Positions 58,842-64,000 of a stretch of 64,000 nucleotides of DNA are shown here, piece after piece (the stretch's first letter is position 1; the number at the start of each line of letters is the position of its first letter). This stretch comes from Volvariella volvacea V23 (taxonomy: Eukaryota; Basidiomycota; Agaricomycetes; Agaricales; Pluteaceae), in the NCBI GenBank assembly GCA_000349905.1, contig KB722746.1, forward strand, positions 432,273-496,272, in the 5' to 3' direction. The notes below the pieces were generated by a model. It was not told the DNA's origin, made no database searches, and saw only the letters and a list, made by a program, of their open reading frames with translations. The position numbers and the translations under genes were made by a program.

Positions 58842-59652
58842 GGGGGGCCATACGACGAAGGATATGGATGCGAGTCAAGTTATACTTTCATCCGTCCCAT
58901 TATGGCCACATCTTGACATCATGACTATTAGGTAAGCACTCGACGGACGAATCAGAGAGAAGGAAAATGGACACAAAATGGACGCGTAAATTTTCGGACG
59001 GGGACTTGATTTCTGGACTTGAAAAGTACGTCAAGGGCATCGATTTTACGTTCTCGGTGGCAGTGGCTTATCTTTCATGAGGCTCGGCGTAAACACGGCG
59101 GAAGGCGCTGCAGAGGCTGTTGACAAACAAGCCCCAATTTGGGTCCGGAAACTGGCGATGTCCCAAAATAACTCCTCGCGCGGCATGCTATTTTAAGAAC
59201 GGAGACTCGAGGGCCCGTGCTTTTTATTATTCTACAGTTTTCGGGTTCTCTAGGAAACACTGCTATCTCGTCTGCCTCGGACAAAGACAGCGAAGCGAGA
59301 TGGGATGGGGGTCCTATATTACCCGAGCCTGTACCGCAGCATGAGCTGCCAACTCTGATGCCTCCCCGTAGACAACGGGGGAAGATAGTGCAGGGCTCTC
59401 TACAAGCGCCCAGACCCTGAATGGGGCATTTCAGCTCAACTGAGGCTTGTTCCAGTATGCACAGGCATGGAACTGGTGCCATGTGGGCCGGCCTATCGGT
59501 GTCGATCAAGCTTGGCCTTCATGCACCACAAGAGACAATACACAGGTACTAGAGTTCATCCATTTCACTTGAAGTATCAGTGTCAATGCGCGAACGTCTA
59601 TTTTTCCGATCCAGGTCAGCCACCCCCCTACTGGTTCAATGTCCTACACTTC
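58842..59652. other. Intergenic, divergent promoter of the FUSC-like gene
   Basis: About 800 bases. A minus frame at 59075-59509 is open but unlike any known protein. No repeat was seen. Confidence 0.4.
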
Positions 59653-60895
59653 CTACCCGACAACGACATTCAACTCCCACTTCGGATTTCCCTGCACCAC
59701 CCTCAAATCCTGCTTAAACCCATGTTCCTCATTTTCTACGTCCATTTTGACCCACTCGATCTCGTACTCTGTGCCCGCGCGGGACAGCAACATCGATGCT
59801 ATAAGTCCGTCCTCCCCGATGGGGGAGTCGAGCTCTAGCTCGAGTCTTCGCACGGATGGCCAAAGGACAGGCGAGCCAGACTGTTCGTCGATCGCCAATC
59901 CCCAAAGGATTTCCTTCTCAGCCGAGCTGACACATACTTCTTCCAGATGTACGAGGTATGGGCTTTTCAGTAAGGGCAGAGGGGGCTGGTGCATCAGGAT
60001 GCTCAATGAGCGCACAGTACATCTTGACCTGGCCAGAAAGCCGTCAAACGCGGAGATGTGCTTTTGACAAGTTTCGTCGTAGCAGATGATATCTAGTTTC
60101 TGCAGAGCGGGAGCTGTCAGGTTGTCAAAAAACTTGACCTTCAACGATTTTGTAAATAGATTGAGCGTTTTGAGACAAGGCAGGACAACCGGTAGTGGTA
60201 TGGCTGGCGCATTGCCCTTGGGGTTCTTGACTGTCAATTCCTCCAGGCTGTGGCAGCTTGCTAGAATAGGAAATAGGATCTCATGCGACGATCCCTTTGG
60301 CAGTTGGAGGTGGGCTAGCTGACCACATGGGAGCATAATTGGCATTAGCGGAGCTAGTTCACTGGTCATTTGAACTCTACGCAACGCAGGAGAGGATCCG
60401 AGGGCACTCCAAGCTTTCTGCTGCGATTCTAGCGGCCAGCGTGCGATGTTGAGCTTGATTGATTCTAGAATTTTTGCTGACCCTGGCCGGAGGCTGCACA
60501 TTGCAGCATTCGGGCGTTCTCTGTAGAGCATGAGCTCGACTGACTTCCAACGGTGGACTTGCGTTGAAAGGAGGTTCAAGACTTGGTCTGTGAGAACGTT
60601 GAGTGAGATGGTACTGGTTTCTAGGTCATGCTTGAGAGTCAAGGAGAGTGGAGAGGTGGGCCCGCTGCGGATGAGCCACAGCTCCACAAGAAGGATGATG
60701 GATGGGGATAGTCTGTTGATGAACACCGTTGTCCAGAAATCCGGCTGAGAGTTTAGAACAGCCCTCCATAGGTGGCATACTTTGGCCAGTGAGATGTGCT
60801 TGCTATGCATGAGCTCGATTCCAGGGTGTTCCGAGAACGATAGGCAGTATTTGAATACGTGTTTGAGTGATTCAACGGGAAGGCTTCAATTACAT
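59653..60895 (-). CDS. F-box protein of the large Agaricomycete class
   Basis: The main exon ends at 59653. Extending the frame upstream of the first Met gives LPVESLKHVFKYCLSFSEHP, then SLAKVCHLWRAVLNSQPDFW, the standard F-box with the VCxxWR motif, so coding continues at least to about 60880. The rest is a leucine-rich region (LRRVQMTSELAPLMP, HSLEELTVKNPKG, LPCLKTLNLFTKSL) ending LNVVVG. It is unrelated in detail to the FPPELID family above. F-box proteins select substrates for SCF ubiquitin ligase. The first exon and start codon are not resolved. Confidence 0.8.
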
Positions 60896-61135
60896 CAGTG
60901 TGCTTATCGGTACATATCCCTCTATCAGAAAACCGGATGAACGTGGCGATGGCCGCGCACCGCAAGTCGCGGCGCAGGCTCGTCGGAGGGTGCAGACAAA
61001 CAGACACAAACAGCGTTGTTTTCCTTGCTGGGAAGGCGAGTCGACTTTACACCCGTAAGTTCTGTTCCGCCGAGACCGCGACACTGCTGACGATGTGCCC
61101 AGCTCCCAGACCCCGACTGCGCCATTCTGCTGGAC

Positions 61136-62786
61136 ATGCGGCCATGCATCCCTCGTCTTCGTAGCGCTCGTTGCCTGGCGCACCGCACGTTGGGTGGCCC
61201 AGCTCGACGGCACTCAACGCATGCCTCGTCCACAGCGACCCCGACAGCCAAGCAACGCGTCGATCCATTTGCGCTGACCGGTCCGACGCTGGCCTCGCTG
61301 CGGACATCCATCCTGCCCATCCTCACGTCCGGCCATCCCGCGCTTTCCGAACTCACATCATACTACTTCCTCCACCCCTCAAAACAAATCCGCCCGCTCA
61401 TCATCGTGCTTCTGTCCCTGGCTACAAACGGCCTCGGAAGTAGGTGGGAGACCAAGTACTGGCAGTCGCAAACGACGGGCGCGGGCGGGAAGGAAGAAGA
61501 ACTCGACTGGCCTCTGACGCGGACAGACGTGTTGAACGACTGGAACCCCGAGAGACCAAAAAACGTCACCGGAAAGTGGGAGGATGGGTTCACAATCGGA
61601 CAGCCCGTGCACGAACGACTGCGGCCGCACACTCCCCCTGCTCGTCCCTCGTCCCCGTCTTCCGCCCCAACCCCGTTCACACCATCCACCGTCCTTCCCT
61701 CCCAGCTCCGGCTCGCGCAAATCGTCGAACTCGTGCACGCCGCCTCCCTGCTGCACGACGACGTCATAGACGCCTCTCCGCTCCGCCGAGGTGCGCCCTC
61801 CGCCCCAGCAGCATTCGGCAACAAGCTCTCCGTCCTAGGCGGAAACTTTGTGCTCGGCAGGGCATCTGCCGCCTTGAGCAGACTGGGAGACCCAGAAGTC
61901 ACAGAGTTGATCGCAAGCGTGATTTCAAACTTGGTGGAAGGGGAGATTCTTCAGATGAGGGACGTCATTGTTGGCAATGGGAACGGGAATGGGGAGGCTG
62001 GGTTGGCGGCCACGGCTTTGTCCTCGACGGAGAAGCAGACGATACAGAAAGACGTGTCGGAGTCGATGACTTCGGTTACACCCGACAAGATTAGGGATGC
62101 GTGGAATATATACATTCAAAAAACATACCTCAAAACTGCGTCACTTATGGCTAAAGGCGCACGAGCGGCCGTCGCGCTAGGAGGCTGCGTGGAAGGCGAG
62201 ATACACCGCGAAATCGCTTACGCATACGGGAGGAACCTCGGTATCGCCTTCCAAGTACGTTTTACTTTCCCACCATGCTTTTCTCCTTTTGCTCACTGTG
62301 CCTTGGTCTTCTATCTCACCTCTGCGGATCGGATAGCTCGTCGACGATGTGCTGGACTACGCCTCGCCCAGCGACACACTCGGCAAACCTGGAGGCGCAG
62401 ATCTCCAGCTCGGCCTTGCAACCGGACCAGCCCTCTACGCGTGGGAGGAGCACCCCGAGATGGGAGAGTTGATCGCTAGGAAGTTTGAGGGTGACGGTGA
62501 CGTCGAAAAGGTACGCGTCTCATTCCAGCCTGTTCTTTTGCTGCCTTCCTTTTCTCCCTCCCCCTTTTCCTTTTGGTTTATCTCGTTGTATGCTGTGTGC
62601 TGATGTGGATTGCTGGGCTTGTAGGCGCGTGCGCTTGTGCAGGCTTCGTCGGGTGTGGAGAGGACGCGTCAGCTCGCGCTGGCGTATGCGAATAAGGCCA
62701 AGGAGGTGCTCCAGCGTTTGCCGGAGAGTGAAGCTAGAGAAGGGCTGGAGGTTCTGGCGGAGAAGGTCATCGGTAGGAAGGCATAA
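61136..62786 (+). CDS. COQ1: Trans-polyprenyl diphosphate synthase for ubiquinone side chain
   Basis: Exons are 61136-62254, 62337-62510 and 62625-62786. The N terminus MRPCIPRLRSARCLAHRTLG is Arg-rich and looks like a mitochondrial presequence. HPALSELTSYYFLHPSKQIR leads to the basic patch. The first Asp-rich motif is LLHDDVIDASPLRRG and the second is LVDDVLDYASPSDTLGKPGG, split from the preceding FQ by an intron. A Pro/Ser-rich insertion lies between residues ~165 and 200. The enzyme builds the polyprenyl tail of coenzyme Q. Both DDxxD motifs are intact, so activity is expected. Confidence 0.93.
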
Positions 62787-63816
62787 CAACAGTTGTAGAG
62801 CTCAGACTTCGGTATCCGGCTGCGCCAGTGCGAAAATAAGGACATGAACAGGTGCGAGAAGGTCTGTGTCATTGTCGGTGGGGGTGGGGGTGTGTGGTGT
62901 TAAAGATGGGCTGCTTGTTTGAATTCAAGATGATAGACATGGTTATTGTAGTTTAAGCGGGTAATAGACCTCTACTCTCTTTCACTATATGGGCTGAGTC
63001 GACTTGTATGCGGTTTCTTCGTGATCACTGGTAATCTCCTTTCATAAACGGAATCCTTATTCTTAACTCTGACAAGGACCACCTCCATTCTATCTTGTAC
63101 AGGAAGCGAGACCTCGCATTGGAGTGCTAGTCTGTAGTAGAGTGCGTAAACCGTCAGCGAGGATCTTGAAAAGGGAGGTGAGTACTATTATGCCAAGCTG
63201 AGATTTGAGTTGCCAAAGACAAGTACTTATATTATCACACTTCCGAGCACTACAGAGGTTCATGTGCTGTGTCTACATTGGAGAACAAGTTCAGGTTAGG
63301 TGTCACGCCGTTAGACGCAGACCGTACCTCAAAGTGGTGAGCTCGCATATGTAGGCCAGCCGTACATGCCTACGGAGGTGAACAGCCCTGGAGAACAACG
63401 CTGACATGGCGGCGCCGAGGGATCACCCAAGCCTCTTCCTCAACTAAGAGTGCTCGTATCGTTTTTGTTTGATCCGAATTATCTTGGGTGGTGATTACAG
63501 CAGCAGGGGACTCCATTTATGGCAACATAAAACTTGAAGCGCAGGATGCCAATACCAGTGTGGAACAAAATCCTCGGATCCTAGTCATGACTTGGCTCCA
63601 AGCGTAAAACGTTGTTGAATACACGCAGTTAGTATTGGTTTTCGGCCGTATTGGTGGTGCAGCGGATGATACGTGTACGAAAACCTCGTGTGTTTCCTCG
63701 ACTGACAATCATATCTTTTGATTTTCACGATTTAGCACATTTACAGGCGCATTAGCGACGAAGCGTATACAATTCAGCATTCAACATGGCTACCGTCAAC
63801 TTTTTCGATTTACGTC
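62787..63816. other. Intergenic, no gene recognised
   Basis: About 1 kb. Only short frames occur, such as minus 63517-63708, without similarity I can name. Confidence 0.45.
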
Positions 63817-64000
63817 TTACAACACGACGAGATGCAACTCCCATGCAGAGTGCTCAAAGTTGAGCATCTTCAAAACCAAACCATCAGTCACCGCATCTCT
63901 CAGAAAAAAAACACCGGACGTACCCCAAGAGAACTTTCCTTGAGATTTGAAATCATTAGGCGGCTCAACGCCACCATCAGGGCGCGCAATGATCACCCCA
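63817..64000 (-). CDS. C-terminal end of an unrecognised protein (5' part outside window)
   Basis: A minus-strand frame enters from the right edge and stays open to TAA at 63817. It encodes VIIARPDGGVEPPNDFKSQG, then FSWGTSGVFFLRDAVTDG and LNFEHSAWELHLVVL. It has no start in the window. The residue mix is protein-like and there are no internal stops, though a GTACGT within it could be a splice donor. I do not recognise the family. Confidence 0.45.
   Translation of the reverse strand, partial: GVIIARPDGGVEPPNDFKSQGKFSWGTSGVFFLRDAVTDGLVLKMLNFEHSAWELHLVVL

Noticed and set aside
1..64000. tRNA or rRNA genes
   Set aside because: I looked for T-arm-like GGTTCGA signatures and found no stretch with a consistent cloverleaf; a tRNA scan would settle it.

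Overview
The window is nuclear DNA from a filamentous basidiomycete, most likely an Agaricomycete. The genes carry many short GT-AG introns of about 50-70 bases. There is a GH7 cellobiohydrolase ending in a fungal CBM1 domain, a family of F-box-like proteins starting with a FPPELIDEICFHLG-type sequence, and conserved fungal housekeeping genes (Utp7, Mrh4, Lis1/Pac1, Coq1, a GPR1/FUN34 transporter). No tRNA, rRNA or CRISPR was seen. Three 100-N assembly gaps lie at 3112-3211, 24547-24646 and 35816-35915. Splice sites are my own reading unless stated otherwise.

Layout. 1-1.4 kb: 3' end of a calmodulin-kinase-like gene. 1.5-6.1 kb: an unusually AT-rich NB-ARC/TPR (NLR-like) gene on the minus strand, its flank split by a solo LTR. 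6.9-9.5 kb: tandem haloacid dehalogenases. 9.7-12.1 kb: UTP7. 12.4-18.6 kb: an F-box-like gene cluster, two intact and two broken. 19-20 kb: an APH-like kinase. 20.1-20.5 kb: a decayed fragment of a DEAD-box helicase. 21.3-24.5 kb: a second, inverted and damaged copy of the NLR block. 25.2-25.8 kb: a long perfect-length DNA hairpin. 26.5-28.8 kb: the MRH4-like helicase that is the likely parent of the fragment. 28.9-37 kb: F-box relics, a C2H2 zinc-finger gene and decayed sequence. 37.5-44 kb: a histidine phosphatase, LIS1/PAC1 and an acetate/ammonium-type transporter. 45.9-47.5 kb: the cellobiohydrolase. 48-53.5 kb: a Copia gag relic and two tandem reductases of the dihydroflavonol-reductase type. 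54-58.8 kb: a large FUSC/aromatic-acid-exporter-like membrane protein. 59.6-62.8 kb: an F-box protein and COQ1. The right edge holds the end of an unrecognised gene.

The window alternates conserved single-copy genes (kinase, UTP7, MRH4, PAC1, COQ1) with islands of duplication and decay (NLR copies, F-box family, LTR, hairpin, relics). The most distinctive feature is the inverted pair of NB-ARC-TPR genes. They share a promoter, a short exon encoding a Gly/Asn-rich beta-type N-terminal motif, an AT-rich NB-ARC/TPR body, a C-terminal transmembrane segment and a long 3' flank. One copy appears mostly intact apart from a homopolymer frame break, and the other has a stop codon and lost exons.
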